Assembly (NCBI RefSeq): GCF_003289645.1
Contig: NZ_QLYX01000008.1
Location: 124,001 to 188,000 of the forward strand
DNA from: Actinomadura craniellae
GTDB taxonomy: Bacteria > Actinomycetota > Actinomycetes > Streptosporangiales > Streptosporangiaceae
Direction: 5' to 3'
DNA: 64,000 nucleotides
Position numbers and translations under genes: made by a program. This document shows positions 43,173 to 52,857 of the stretch, piece after piece. Every line of letters starts with the position of its first letter. The stretch's first letter is position 1. A model generated the notes under the pieces. The model worked only from the letters and a program-made list of their open reading frames with translations. It made no database searches and was not told the DNA's origin.

Positions 43173-43588
43173 GGTGACCCTCGTATTCGCTCATCGGTGT
43201 ACGCCACGGCGCGGGCCCGGAAGTCCGCAGCGGCCGGCCGGGCCTCGCTGCTTGAGGGCGAGCCGCCGGGCTCCGGGGCACGGCCGGGCCGAGGAACTTC
43301 TTCGGCGCTGGCAGAGACAGTACTGATCATCGCCGGAGGGGCAAAACCCGTCCTTGGCCACTGGGTGAACTTTACTTTGGCGGGGGTGCCCGAGGCGGGA
43401 GATCGCGGCGCGACGACGTGATCGGCCGCGGGCGGTACCGGCGGAAACCGTGTTCTTCGAGCCCTGCCGGGACCGGGCTCCGCTCCGCCGCCGAGAACTG
43501 TGCAGTGCCCGTGGCGGCTCACCGGCCGGCGGCGGGACGGTCAGCGGATGGTGCGCGGCCGGTCAGGGACGGGCGGGAACGTCGGTGC
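43173..43588. other. Divergent intergenic region, no gene seen
   Basis: A 416-bp stretch between uppP (minus) and an ABC transporter operon (plus). It is less GC-rich near 43310-43390 (GTACTGATCATC, TTTACTTTGG). It must hold both promoters. No family-like frame was found on either strand. Confidence 0.4.
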
Positions 43589-44338
43589 ATGACTGACACG
43601 GAAGCACTGCGGCTGGACGGAGTGCGCAAGGTGCATGGCACCGGCGACAATCAGGTGATCGCGCTGGCGGAGGTTTCGCTGAGCCTGGCGGCCGGGACGT
43701 TCACCGCGGTCATGGGGCCGTCGGGGTCGGGGAAGTCCACGCTGCTGCAGTGCGCGGCGGGGCTGGAGCGTCCCACCGCGGGGCGCGTTTTCGTGGCCGG
43801 CCGGGAACTGGCGGGCAGCGAGACCGAGCTGACGAGATTCCGGCGCGAGCATGTCGGCTTCGTGTTCCAGCAGTTCAACCTGCTGCCCGCGCTGACCGTA
43901 CTGCAGAACGTGACGCTGCCGGTGCGGCTGGCCGGCAAACGGGTCGACGCCAGGCGCGTGGCGGAGGTCCTCGATCAGGTCGGGCTGGGAGACCGGCTGA
44001 CGCACCGGCCGCAGGAACTGTCGGGCGGCCAGCAGCAGCGGGTGGCGATCGCGCGGGCACTGGTCACCTCCCCCTCGGTGATCTTCGCCGACGAGCCGAC
44101 CGGCGCGCTCGACATCCGCAGCGCGCGGGCCGTCCTGAAACTGTTCCAGCAGTCGGTCCGGGTGTACGGGCAGACGCTCGTGCTGGTGACCCACGACCCG
44201 ATCGCCGCCGCCCACGCGGACTCCGTGCTGTTCCTGGCGGACGGGCGGATCGTGGGCCACCTCGTCGCCCCGACCGCGGAGGCCGTCGCCGAACGGCTGA
44301 CCCACCTGGGCGAGGACCTCGCCGGGAAGGGGGTCTGA
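43589..44338 (+). CDS. ABC transporter ATP-binding protein (MacB/LolD type)
   Basis: A 249-residue ATPase. Walker A GPSGSGKST (about 44-52), Q-loop FQQFNLLP, signature LSGGQQQR, Walker B VIFADEPTGALD and the H-loop VTHD are intact. MacB/LolD-type ATPases pair with FtsX-like permeases; the permease gene follows after 1 nt. Such pairs export lipids, peptides or antibiotics or sense them. No regulator is adjacent. Confidence 0.93.
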   Translation: MTDTEALRLDGVRKVHGTGDNQVIALAEVSLSLAAGTFTAVMGPSGSGKSTLLQCAAGLERPTAGRVFVAGRELAGSETELTRFRREHVGFVFQQFNLLPALTVLQNVTLPVRLAGKRVDARRVAEVLDQVGLGDRLTHRPQELSGGQQQRVAIARALVTSPSVIFADEPTGALDIRSARAVLKLFQQSVRVYGQTLVLVTHDPIAAAHADSVLFLADGRIVGHLVAPTAEAVAERLTHLGEDLAGKGV

Positions 44339-44339
44339 G

Positions 44340-45671
44340 ATGTTCGTGCTGGCCCTGTCCTCGCTGCGACACCGTACCGCCGCCTTCACCGCCGGATTCC
44401 TCGCCCTGTTCCTCGGCGCCGCTCTGGTCATGACGTTCGGATCGCTGGTCGACACGGCGCTCGGCCCGGGCGTCGACCCGGTCAGCGAGGAGGTGCTGGC
44501 CATCATGGGCGGCGTCGTCGGCGGCTGGAGCCTGCTGCTGGTGGTCTTCGCGGTCGCCTCGACCACCACCCTGGGCGTCCACCAGCGGGCCCGGGAGATC
44601 GCGCTGCTCAAGAGCGCGGGCGCGACCCCCGGCCAGCTCACCTGGATGATCCTTGCCGAGGTGCTGGTGCTCGCGCTCGTCGCGGTGGTGCCGGCCGTCC
44701 CGCTCGGGATGCTGGCCGGGAGAACGCTCCTCGGCCTGCTCCAGGACAGTGGCCAGGTCGGCGCCGGAATCCACCACGCCTTCGGGCCCGTCGCGCTCGG
44801 CCAGGGGATCGGCGTCACGCTGTGCTCCGCGGTCGGCGCGGCGCTCATCACCGCCCGCCGCGCGGTACGGACGAGGGTGACCGAGTCGCTGCTGAACGCC
44901 GCCGCGCCGCGGGCCCGGCTCACCCGCCGCCGGGTCGCCTTCGGGCTGCTGTTCTTCGCCGGGGCGGTCAACCAGGCGGTGCTGACCGTCACCGTCGGGC
45001 GCGGTACCGGCTTCCAGGCGCAGCAGTACGCCGGTTCGGCCGACATCCTGTTCGCGATCGGCCTGGCCTGCTTCGCGCCCGCGATCGTCCGCCGCCTCCC
45101 GCTGCCCGGCTTCGGCGTCGTGGGCGCCGTGACACGGCAGAACCTGCGCTCGCGGAGCGCACCGCTCGCCGCCGCGCTCACCCCGATCGTGCTGTTCATC
45201 GGCGTGGGAGTCGGCACCCTCTACATGCAGAGCCTGGACAACCGGGCGTCCGCCGGGCGGCCCGTCGGCGCCGACCAGCACATCATCGAGACGCTCAACT
45301 ACGTCGTCACCGGCATGATCGCGCTGTTCCTGTGCATCATGCTGATCAACACCCTGGTCGCCTCGACCGCCGAGCGCACCCGCGAGTTCGCCCAGTACCG
45401 TCTGGCCGGGGCCACCTCCGGCCAGGTCCTGTCGATGGTCGCTCTGGAGAGCCTGGCGATCACTGTCGCCGGCACGGTCCTCGGCACCGTTGCGTCCCTG
45501 GTCACCATCCTTCCCTTCGCCTACGCCCGGACCGGGACGTGGACCCCCGACCTGGACCCCGGCACGTACCTCGCCGCCGTCGGCTTCACCGCCGTCCTGA
45601 CCTTCGCCACCGCCCTTCTCACCGCCCGCCGTTCCCTGTCCGTCCCCACCACCGCCGCCGTCACCGTATGA
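44340..45671 (+). CDS. FtsX-like ABC transporter permease
   Basis: A 443-residue membrane protein with two FtsX-type halves: N-terminal span, then a four-span block around 60-170 with the coupling sequence REIALLKSAGATPGQL, and a second block near 325-430 with EFAQYRLAGATSGQV. The extracellular loop is short compared with MacB. Directly downstream of its ATPase gene and probably forms a dimeric exporter with it. Cargo unknown. Confidence 0.9.
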   Translation: MFVLALSSLRHRTAAFTAGFLALFLGAALVMTFGSLVDTALGPGVDPVSEEVLAIMGGVVGGWSLLLVVFAVASTTTLGVHQRAREIALLKSAGATPGQLTWMILAEVLVLALVAVVPAVPLGMLAGRTLLGLLQDSGQVGAGIHHAFGPVALGQGIGVTLCSAVGAALITARRAVRTRVTESLLNAAAPRARLTRRRVAFGLLFFAGAVNQAVLTVTVGRGTGFQAQQYAGSADILFAIGLACFAPAIVRRLPLPGFGVVGAVTRQNLRSRSAPLAAALTPIVLFIGVGVGTLYMQSLDNRASAGRPVGADQHIIETLNYVVTGMIALFLCIMLINTLVASTAERTREFAQYRLAGATSGQVLSMVALESLAITVAGTVLGTVASLVTILPFAYARTGTWTPDLDPGTYLAAVGFTAVLTFATALLTARRSLSVPTTAAVTV

Positions 45672-45782
45672 CCGGGGCCGTACTCCTCCCGTGGAATCCC
45701 GGCCGACCGTTTCGCTCTCCCGCGCATGGTCCGGTTGCCGCGACGGTGACTTGAGCTGGATGGACCCGGTTTTGCAAGCGAG

Positions 45783-45811
45783 TTGCGCGATTGCGTCATA
45801 TGCTTGCGCAA
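45783..45811. promoter_or_regulatory. LacI-type operator candidate before the regulator gene
   Basis: TTGCGC (45783-45788) and GCGCAA (45806-45811) are inverted, and further copies of the half-site word occur nearby (TTGCAAGCG upstream, GCTTGCGCAA at the start codon). Repeated TTGC(G/A)CAA words are typical of actinobacterial LacI sugar regulators, so autoregulation is likely. Confidence 0.55.
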
Positions 45812-46854
45812 TGGGTCAGCCAACTGGGGATTCCACAAGGACTCGGCGACTGGCCGAAGTCGCCAAGAAGGTCGGGGTCAGCGAGGCGACGGTCAGCCGG
45901 GTGCTGAACGGGCGGCCGGGGGTGTCGGACGCCACCCGGGCGGCCGTGCTCACGGCCCTGGACGTGCTCGGATACGAGCGGCCCACGCAGCTGCGGGGAG
46001 AGCGGGCCCGGCTGGTCGGGCTGGTGCTGCCGGAGCTGGGCAACCCGATCTTCCCGGCGCTCGCCGAGGTGATCGGCGGGGCGCTGGCCCAGCGCGGGTT
46101 CACGCCCGTGCTGTGCACCCGGACGGCGGGCGGGCTGTCGGAGGCCGACTACGTGAACATGCTCGTCGACCAGCACGTGTCGGGGATGGTCTTCGCCGGC
46201 GGGCACTACGCTGAGCTGGACTCCCCGCACGAGCACTACTTCCGGCTGATGGAGCTGGGGCTGCCGGTGGTGCTGGTGAACGCGGCCGTGCCGGAGTTGG
46301 CGTTCCCCCGGGTGTCCACCGACGACGCGGTCGCCGTCGAGCAGGCGTACACCCACCTGACGTCCCTGGGCCACGAGCGCATCGCCCTGCTGCTGGGCCC
46401 CGAGGACCACATCCCGTCCCAGCGCAAGCTGGCCGCCTTCCGGGCGGTCGCGGCCAGGAGCGGGCGGGAGGTCCCCGGTGACGCGGTGGAGCACGGCATG
46501 TTCTCGATCGAGGGCGGCCACTCGGTCACCTCGCGGATCATCGCGGCGGGGTTCACCGCGGTGATCTGCGCGAGCGACGTGCTGGCGCTGGGCGCGATCC
46601 GGGCGGTGCGCCGGGCGGGGCTGTCGGCCCCGGAGGACCTGTCGGTGGTGGGGTTCGACGACTCGGCGTTCATCAACTGCACGCACCCGCCGCTCACCAC
46701 GGTGCGCCAGCCGATCGAGGCGATGGGCCGGGCGGCGGTCAGCATGCTGCTCAACCAGATGGAGCGCGGGTCGGTGCCCGCCGAGGAACTGCTGTACGAG
46801 CCGGAGCTGGTCGTCCGGGGCTCCACCGCACCCGCCCGCACCGTCGTTACGTGA
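45811..46854 (+). CDS. LacI-family regulator of the alpha-glucoside locus
   Basis: A 347-residue repressor. Helix-turn-helix at about 13-32 (RLAEVAKKVGVSEATVSRVL) with the hinge helix VSDATRAAVLTALDVLGYERP; periplasmic-binding-like sugar-sensing domain after residue 65 (VGLVLPELGNPIF, ASDVLALGAI, VVGFDDSAF). ATG 45811 overlaps the operator-like sequence. It lies upstream of the binding-protein gene in the same direction, separated by a terminator, and should repress the uptake operon in the absence of the sugar. Confidence 0.93.
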   Translation: MGQPTGDSTRTRRLAEVAKKVGVSEATVSRVLNGRPGVSDATRAAVLTALDVLGYERPTQLRGERARLVGLVLPELGNPIFPALAEVIGGALAQRGFTPVLCTRTAGGLSEADYVNMLVDQHVSGMVFAGGHYAELDSPHEHYFRLMELGLPVVLVNAAVPELAFPRVSTDDAVAVEQAYTHLTSLGHERIALLLGPEDHIPSQRKLAAFRAVAARSGREVPGDAVEHGMFSIEGGHSVTSRIIAAGFTAVICASDVLALGAIRAVRRAGLSAPEDLSVVGFDDSAFINCTHPPLTTVRQPIEAMGRAAVSMLLNQMERGSVPAEELLYEPELVVRGSTAPARTVVT

Positions 46855-46891
46855 TCGTGACGGCTACTTTTCGTCACCCGGTCCGGTCCTT

Positions 46892-46926
46892 CCGAAGCCG
46901 TCCCCCGATCAGGGGGGCGGCTTCGG
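46892..46926 (+). terminator. Terminator after the LacI gene
   Basis: CCGAAGCCGTCCCCC pairs with GGGGGCGGCTTCGG with one bulge around a short loop, 38 nt after the stop. It separates the regulator from the transport operon. AT-rich DNA with possible promoter elements follows at 46930-47040, including words such as GTCGCAAATTTGTGC and TTGCGC that may bind the LacI protein. Confidence 0.7.
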
Positions 46927-47063
46927 TCGTCTGAGCAGGGATTTCTTTCTCAGCGGTCGATCTTTGCTGGTTCTGTCGCAAATTTGTGCTGGAAAGTTCG
47001 ACTATTGCGCTGTGATGCAGGTCTCTATATGTTCCTCGCAACCGCCCCCAGGAGGAACCTCCG

Positions 47064-48449
47064 ATGAGACTCCGTCACCTGGCCGTGCTGCTGAGCGCGG
47101 CGCTCACCCTGACCGGCACCGCCTGCGGCGTCAAGTCCAGCGAGGACGGCTCAGGGTCCACCCCGCTCGAGACCGCCGGACCACTGGACCCCAACACCAA
47201 GGTCTCGATCACGGTCGGCTGCCAGCCCCCCAAGACCGCCAAGGCCGAGCGCGCGGCCTGGGACGACGACGTCAAGAAGTTCCAGGCCAAACACCCGAAC
47301 ATCACCATCGTCAGCAAGGACGCGTTCCCCTGCATCGTCCCGGAGACCTTCCAGGCCAAGCTCGCGGGCGGCCAGATGGAGGACGTCTACTACGTCTACT
47401 ACACCGACGTCCAGAACATCATCCGGAACCGGCAGGCCGCCGACATCACCGCCTACGTGAACGGCGTGCAGAGCGTCAAGGACGTCAACCCCAAGTTCCT
47501 CCAGGCGTTCAAGAACGACAAGGGCCGCGTCTACGGCCTGCCGCGCAAGGCGTACACCACCGGCCTCGTCTACAACCGCAAGCTGTTCACCCAGGCCGGG
47601 CTGGACCCCGCCAACCCGCCCCGGACCTGGGCCGAGGTCCGTGCGGCGGCCAAGAAGATCGCCGCCCTCGGCGCCGGCCACGTCGGCTACGGCGAGTACA
47701 GCGCGGCCAACACCGGCGGCTGGCACTTCACCTCGGAGATCTACGGCCAGGGCGGCGAGGTGGTGACCGCCGACGGCAAGAAGGCCGCCTTCAACAGCCC
47801 CCAGGGCCGCGCCGTCCTGCAGAACCTCAAGGACATGCGCTGGACCGACAACTCCATGGGGACCAAACAGCTGCACCGCTGGGAGGACCTCATGCGGATG
47901 ATGGGCAGCGGCAAGCTCGGCATGATGGTCGGCGCCCCCGACGTGGCCGTCGAGGTCTTCCTCAACTTCGGCGCGAAGATCGAGGACCTCGGCACCACCA
48001 CGCTGCCGGAGGCCAAGGCGTCCCTGCTCGGCGGTGACGGCTACATGATCAGCCCCAAGGCGAGCCCCGACCAGATCAAGGCCGCGATCCTGTGGCTGGA
48101 GTTCCGCAACCTGACCCCCGGCCAGGGGCAGTTCGACTACCAGCGGTTCAAGGACATCGGCCGGCCGGTCGGCGTCCCGGAGAACCTGCTGTGGGGCGCC
48201 AACGCCAGCGGTACCAAGGAGCGGGAGCTGCGCCGGCAGTTCGCCACCGTCCCCGTCGAGAACTTCGCCCCCTACGAGAGCGGCTCGGCGAACATCACCC
48301 CGAAGGTGGAGCCGCCCAACGCGCAGGCCATCTACGCGATCCTCGACAGCGCGATGTCGGCGGTGCTGACCAGGAAGGACGCCGACATCGACCAGCTTCT
48401 CGCCGACGCGGAGAAGAAGGTCAACGCCCTGCTGGCCCGCACCAACTGA
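47064..48449 (+). CDS. Sugar ABC transporter substrate-binding lipoprotein
   Basis: A 461-residue extracytoplasmic solute-binding protein of the carbohydrate (family 1) type. Lipobox LTGTAC with acylated Cys21. Family features include DVYYVYYTDVQ, GLPRKAYTTGLVYNRKLFTQAG and GDGYMISPKAS. It captures an oligosaccharide, most likely an alpha-glucoside judging from the GH13 gene of the operon. Ribosome site AGGAGGAA before ATG 47064. A strong hairpin separates it from the permease genes. Confidence 0.93.
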   Translation: MRLRHLAVLLSAALTLTGTACGVKSSEDGSGSTPLETAGPLDPNTKVSITVGCQPPKTAKAERAAWDDDVKKFQAKHPNITIVSKDAFPCIVPETFQAKLAGGQMEDVYYVYYTDVQNIIRNRQAADITAYVNGVQSVKDVNPKFLQAFKNDKGRVYGLPRKAYTTGLVYNRKLFTQAGLDPANPPRTWAEVRAAAKKIAALGAGHVGYGEYSAANTGGWHFTSEIYGQGGEVVTADGKKAAFNSPQGRAVLQNLKDMRWTDNSMGTKQLHRWEDLMRMMGSGKLGMMVGAPDVAVEVFLNFGAKIEDLGTTTLPEAKASLLGGDGYMISPKASPDQIKAAILWLEFRNLTPGQGQFDYQRFKDIGRPVGVPENLLWGANASGTKERELRRQFATVPVENFAPYESGSANITPKVEPPNAQAIYAILDSAMSAVLTRKDADIDQLLADAEKKVNALLARTN

Positions 48450-48455
48450 AAGCCA

Positions 48456-48485
48456 CCGGGGGGCGCCCCGCGGGGCGCCCCCCGG
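48456..48485 (+). promoter_or_regulatory. Intra-operon hairpin between binding-protein and permease genes
   Basis: A perfect 14-bp GC-rich stem (48456-48469 with 48472-48485) lies in the 55-bp gap. Similar hairpins after binding-protein genes protect the upstream mRNA and cause partial termination, giving more binding protein than permease. Confidence 0.65.
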
Positions 48486-48504
48486 CCCACCGGCGAGGAC
48501 GACG

Positions 48505-49416
48505 ATGACCGCACTGCAGAACAGGTCGCGCAAGACGGACGGGCGGCGGCTCGGCCTGGTGGCGCGGCGGAACATCACCGCCTACGGATTCCTGAGCGGA
48601 GCGCTGATCTGTTTCGCGTTCTTCTCCTGGTATCCGATGTTCCGCGAGGTCGTCCTGAGCTTCCAGGAGAACAACTTCGTCGACCCGCCCGTCTGGGTGG
48701 GGTTCGACAACTTCACCACCGTGTTCAAGGACCCGGCCTTCAGGTCGGCATGGATCAACACCGCGGTGTTCACGCTGCTGGCCCTGCTCTGCGGCTACCT
48801 GATCCCGTTCGTGATCGCGCTGGTCCTCAACGAGCTGCGGCACGCCCGCGGCTACCTGCGGTTCGTGGTCTACCTGCCGGTCATGCTGCCCCCGGCCGTG
48901 TCGGTGCTGCTGTTCAAGTGGTTCTACGACCCGGGGCCCGGGCTGTTCAACCAGATCCTCGAACTGGCGCACCTGCCCGGGCTGAGCTGGCTGGACTCCC
49001 GGGACACCGCGCTGATCTCGCTGGTCATCGTCTCCACCTGGATGAACCTGGGCAGCGGGACGCTGATCTACCTGGCCGCGCTGCAGAGCGTCCCGGGCGA
49101 GCTGTACGAGGCCGCCGAGCTGGACGGGGCGGGCGTGCTGCGCCGGATCTGGCACGTCACGATCCCGCAGACCCGGCTGATCCTGCTGGTGATGCTGCTG
49201 CTGCAGATCATCGCGACCATGCAGGTGTTCATCGAGCCGTACCTGCTCACCGGGGGCGGCCCCGAGGACGCCACGATCAGCGTCGTCTACCTCATGTACC
49301 AGTACGCCTTCAACTTCGGGAACTTCGGCGGGGGCAGCGCTCTCGGGCTGATGCTCATGCTGGTCCTCTTCGTCTTCTCCGCCGCCTACCTGCGCCTGTC
49401 GCGCGACAACACCTAG
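48505..49416 (+). CDS. Sugar ABC transporter permease 1 (MalF type)
   Basis: A 303-residue inner-membrane permease with six spans. The EAA loop that contacts the ATPase is EAAELDGAGVLRRIWHVTIP (about 195-215). LLTGGGPEDAT near the C-terminus is typical of MalF-like subunits. Works with the second permease and the binding protein; the ATPase is not encoded here and is probably a shared MsiK-type protein. Confidence 0.93.
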   Translation: MTALQNRSRKTDGRRLGLVARRNITAYGFLSGALICFAFFSWYPMFREVVLSFQENNFVDPPVWVGFDNFTTVFKDPAFRSAWINTAVFTLLALLCGYLIPFVIALVLNELRHARGYLRFVVYLPVMLPPAVSVLLFKWFYDPGPGLFNQILELAHLPGLSWLDSRDTALISLVIVSTWMNLGSGTLIYLAALQSVPGELYEAAELDGAGVLRRIWHVTIPQTRLILLVMLLLQIIATMQVFIEPYLLTGGGPEDATISVVYLMYQYAFNFGNFGGGSALGLMLMLVLFVFSAAYLRLSRDNT

Positions 49417-49428
49417 GGGCCGGCCACG

Positions 49429-50388
49429 ATGTCGAATCTCACCGCCACCCGCCCACCCGGCACCGTCCCGGCGAAGGCCGAGCCCGCGTGGCGACCGCGC
49501 CGGCGGTTCACCTCCCAGCACCGGACGGTGCTGTCGCCGCACCAGCTCAACTCGCGGTGGGGCCGCCGGATCTACTGGCTGGTCCTGGTGTCGGTCGTGC
49601 TGCTGTTCACCGCGATTTTCGTGTTCCCGCTGTACTGGATGATCACCGGGGCCATGAAGACCGGCGAGGAGTTCGCCCGGATCCCGCCCACCTACGTGCC
49701 GTCGAGGTTCTCCCTCGACAGCTACCGGGAGGCGTGGACCCTGATGAACCTGGACCGGTTCCTGCTGAACACGCTGCAGTACGCGGCCGGCGCCTGGGCT
49801 TTCGCGCTCGCCTTCGACGTCGGGGCGGCCTACGCGCTGTCCAAGCTGCGCCCGTTCTTCGGCAACGTGATCCTGCTGGGCATGCTGGCCACGCTGATGA
49901 TCCCGCCCACGGTGATCCTGCTGCCGGCCTACCTGACGGTGAAGGACCTGCCGATCCTCAACCTGGACCTGCTGAACACCCCGTGGGCGATCTGGCTGCC
50001 CGCGGTCGCCAACGGGTTCAACATCTTCCTGCTCAAACGGTTCTTCGACTCGATCCCGACCGAACTGCTGGAGGCCGCGCAGATCGACGGGGCCTCGCCG
50101 CTGCGGGTCCTGCTCTCGGTCGTCCTGCCGGTGTCCCGGCCGATCCTCGGCGTGGTCTCGATCTTCACGGTGGTCAACGTGTGGCGCGACTTCGCCTGGC
50201 CGCTGCTGGTCCTCCAGGACCCGGAGAAGATGACGATCAGCGTCGGCATCGCGTCGCTGCGGGCCAACATGCCGCAGACGACCATGACCGCGGCCCTGGT
50301 GATCGCGAGCATCCCCACGATCGTCGTCTTCTTCATCTTCCAGCGGCACATCATGGCCGGCCTGACCGCGGGCGGCCTCAAAGGCTGA
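49429..50388 (+). CDS. Sugar ABC transporter permease 2 (MalG type)
   Basis: A 319-residue permease with an N-terminal cytoplasmic extension of about 45 residues and six spans. EAA loop EAAQIDGASPLRVLLSVVLP (about 218-237); C-terminal GLTAGGLKG is characteristic of MalG subunits. It starts 12 nt after permease 1. Together they form the membrane channel for the sugar. Confidence 0.93.
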   Translation: MSNLTATRPPGTVPAKAEPAWRPRRRFTSQHRTVLSPHQLNSRWGRRIYWLVLVSVVLLFTAIFVFPLYWMITGAMKTGEEFARIPPTYVPSRFSLDSYREAWTLMNLDRFLLNTLQYAAGAWAFALAFDVGAAYALSKLRPFFGNVILLGMLATLMIPPTVILLPAYLTVKDLPILNLDLLNTPWAIWLPAVANGFNIFLLKRFFDSIPTELLEAAQIDGASPLRVLLSVVLPVSRPILGVVSIFTVVNVWRDFAWPLLVLQDPEKMTISVGIASLRANMPQTTMTAALVIASIPTIVVFFIFQRHIMAGLTAGGLKG

Positions 50389-50445
50389 CCCGTCCCTTCG
50401 AGCGAACCCGGACACCCTTCCAACAGCCCTAAGGAGTACGTCAGC

Positions 50446-51993
50446 ATGCCCGAAACATGGTGGCGGGGAGCCGTGATCTACCAGGTCTACCTGCGCAGCT
50501 TCGCCGACGGCGACGGCGACGGCGTGGGGGACCTGGCGGGCCTGCGCTCCCGCCTGCCCTACCTGGCCGAACTGGGGATCGACGCGATCTGGCTGAACCC
50601 CTGGTACCCGTCGCCGCTGGCCGACGGCGGCTACGACGTGGCCGACTACCGCGACATCCACCCGTCCTTCGGCACCCTGGCGGAGGCCGGGACGTTCATC
50701 TCCGAGGCGCACGCCCTCGGCATCCGGATCATCATCGACGTGGTGCCCAACCACACCTCCGACGCCAGTGACTGGTTCCGGCAGGCACTGGCCGCCGGGC
50801 CGGGCTCGCCCGAACGGGCCAGGTTCTGGTTCCGGCGCGGCACCGGCGACGCCCCGCCCAACGACTGGCAGTCCATCTTCGGCGGCCCCGCCTGGACGCG
50901 GGTGCCGGACGGGGAGTGGTACCTGCACCTGTTCGCCCCCCAGCAGCCCGACTTCAACTGGACCCACCCCGACGTGCGCGCCGACTTCCTGGACGTGCTG
51001 AAGTTCTGGTTCGACCGGGGCGTGGACGGCATCCGCATCGACTCGGCCGCCGTCCTGATCAAGGACCCGGACGCCGAGCCCGACGGCCTGGACCCCTACA
51101 CCGACCGGGACGCCGTCCACGAGATCTACCGGGACTGGCGGCGGCTGGCGGACACCTACCCCGGCCGGATGCTGGTCGGCGAGGTGTGGCTGCCCGACCA
51201 GGAGAGGCTGGCCCGCTACCTGCGCCCCGACGAACTGCACACCGTCTTCAACTTCCCCTTCCTCGGCGCCCCCTGGGACGCCACCGCGCTGCGCACCGTC
51301 ATCGACGACACCTTCGCCACGCTCGCACCGGTCGGCGCCCCCGCCACCTGGGTGCTCTCCAACCACGACGTGACCCGCACCGTCACCCGCTACGGCCGCG
51401 CGGACACCTCGTTCGACCACGCCGACCGCAAACACGGAACGCCCACCGACCTCGCGCTCGGCCTGCGCCGCGCCCGCGCCGCCGCCCTGCTGTCCCTGGC
51501 GCTGCCCGGCAGCGTCTACGTCTACCAGGGCGAGGAACTGGCCCTGCCCGAGGCCGAGGACCTGCCGGACGAGCTGCTCCAGGACCCGATCTGGCACCGT
51601 TCCGGGCACACCGACCGGGGCCGGGACGGCTGCCGGGTGCCGCTGCCCTGGTCCGGCGTCGAACCCCCGTTCGGGTTCGGCGGCGCCGAGCCCTGGCTGC
51701 CGCAGCCCGCCGGCTGGAAGGACCTGACGGTCGAGGCCCAGCAGGCCGACCCGTCCTCGATGCTGTCCCTCTACCGGGCGGCCCTGCGGATCCGCGCCGC
51801 CGAACTCGGCGACGGCACCCTGCGCTGGCTCCCGCTGGGCGAGGACGTGCTCGCCTTCACCCGCGACTCCGGGCTGACCTGCGTGGTCAACCTCGGCACC
51901 GAACCCGTCCCGGTCACCGGCGAGATCCGGCTGGCCAGCGGCCCGCTGCCCGACGGCCTGCTCCCACCCGACACGGCGGTCTGGCTGCGCTGA
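50446..51993 (+). CDS. GH13 alpha-glucosidase
   Basis: A 515-residue cytoplasmic glycoside hydrolase. The GH13 conserved regions are in order: DVVPNHTS (region I), GIRIDSAA with nucleophile Asp (region II, about 197-204), VGEVWLP with acid/base Glu (about 244-250) and LSNHDVTR with the transition-state Asp (about 303-310). The short B domain fits oligo-1,6-glucosidase/maltase-like enzymes. No signal peptide, so it hydrolyses the imported sugar. ATG with AAGGAG upstream, 57 nt after permease 2; last gene of the operon. Confidence 0.93.
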   Translation: MPETWWRGAVIYQVYLRSFADGDGDGVGDLAGLRSRLPYLAELGIDAIWLNPWYPSPLADGGYDVADYRDIHPSFGTLAEAGTFISEAHALGIRIIIDVVPNHTSDASDWFRQALAAGPGSPERARFWFRRGTGDAPPNDWQSIFGGPAWTRVPDGEWYLHLFAPQQPDFNWTHPDVRADFLDVLKFWFDRGVDGIRIDSAAVLIKDPDAEPDGLDPYTDRDAVHEIYRDWRRLADTYPGRMLVGEVWLPDQERLARYLRPDELHTVFNFPFLGAPWDATALRTVIDDTFATLAPVGAPATWVLSNHDVTRTVTRYGRADTSFDHADRKHGTPTDLALGLRRARAAALLSLALPGSVYVYQGEELALPEAEDLPDELLQDPIWHRSGHTDRGRDGCRVPLPWSGVEPPFGFGGAEPWLPQPAGWKDLTVEAQQADPSSMLSLYRAALRIRAAELGDGTLRWLPLGEDVLAFTRDSGLTCVVNLGTEPVPVTGEIRLASGPLPDGLLPPDTAVWLR

Positions 51994-52071
51994 GCGGCCG
52001 CCCGTCGTCGGGGTCCGACGAGCGGTGGTCCGGACCGTGCGCCCGCCGGAGCGGGGCCGCATACTCGGCGG

Positions 52072-52857
52072 GTGACGATCGACGATCTCCCCGATCCGCG
52101 TGCGCTGCTCGCGGAGACCGACTGGAGTGCCCTGGACGCGATGTGGGCCGGTCCGTACCACCCGCTCGACCCCGCGACGGCCACGCCGGACGCGCTGGCG
52201 GCTCTCGTGTCGGGCGACCGGGACGCCGTCACCGCCGCCCTGAACCACCTCTCGGACGACCTGCGCCACCAGGGCTCCCTCTACGACGCGACGGGTCCCG
52301 CGGCCCGCTACGTCGCCGCGCTTCTCGCCGACCCCGGCAGCCGGCGGGCCCTGGCCCCGGCCTGGGAGGCCGGGCGCCGGCCGCTGCGCGCCAAGCTGCT
52401 GGACTGGCTGGCGGGGGTGGCCCACGCGGTCAGCGACGCCGGCGAGGAGCAGGCCCGGGAGTTCGGCCACCCGGACCCGGCGAGCACCCCGCGGTTCCGG
52501 GAGATCCGTGCCCTGCGCCCCGCCCTCTTCCAGGGGGTCTCGGCCTGCCTGGACGACGAGCATCCCACCGTCCACCATGCCGCCCTCGCCGCCTCGATCC
52601 CCCTTCTGGACGACCCCGCACTCCGCCACCACCGGACCGCGCTGGCCCCGCAGGTGCGCCGCGAGCTGGCGACGTGCGCCGACCAGGACCACCGCTTCGC
52701 CGCGATCTGCGGCCTGCGCGCCTGGGGGGCGGACACCACGACCCTGGACGCCCACGCGGAGCTGGCGGAGCACGAGCGGCGGCAGGAGGAGTGGGAGCGA
52801 GGGCGCCGGGGGCAGGGCATCTCCCATGACGGCCGGTTCGACGAGCCGCCCTTCTGA
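52072..52857 (+). CDS. HEAT-like helical repeat protein, unknown function
   Basis: A 261-residue soluble protein, Ala-rich and wholly helical. Successive helix pairs with the pattern HHAALAASIPLLDDP and HRFAAICGLRAWGADT resemble HEAT/armadillo repeats. No catalytic motif is seen. It may act as a protein-binding scaffold. GTG start at 52072, where the family-like sequence begins. The downstream EF-hand gene is 71 nt away and may be in the same operon. Confidence 0.65.
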   Translation: MTIDDLPDPRALLAETDWSALDAMWAGPYHPLDPATATPDALAALVSGDRDAVTAALNHLSDDLRHQGSLYDATGPAARYVAALLADPGSRRALAPAWEAGRRPLRAKLLDWLAGVAHAVSDAGEEQAREFGHPDPASTPRFREIRALRPALFQGVSACLDDEHPTVHHAALAASIPLLDDPALRHHRTALAPQVRRELATCADQDHRFAAICGLRAWGADTTTLDAHAELAEHERRQEEWERGRRGQGISHDGRFDEPPF

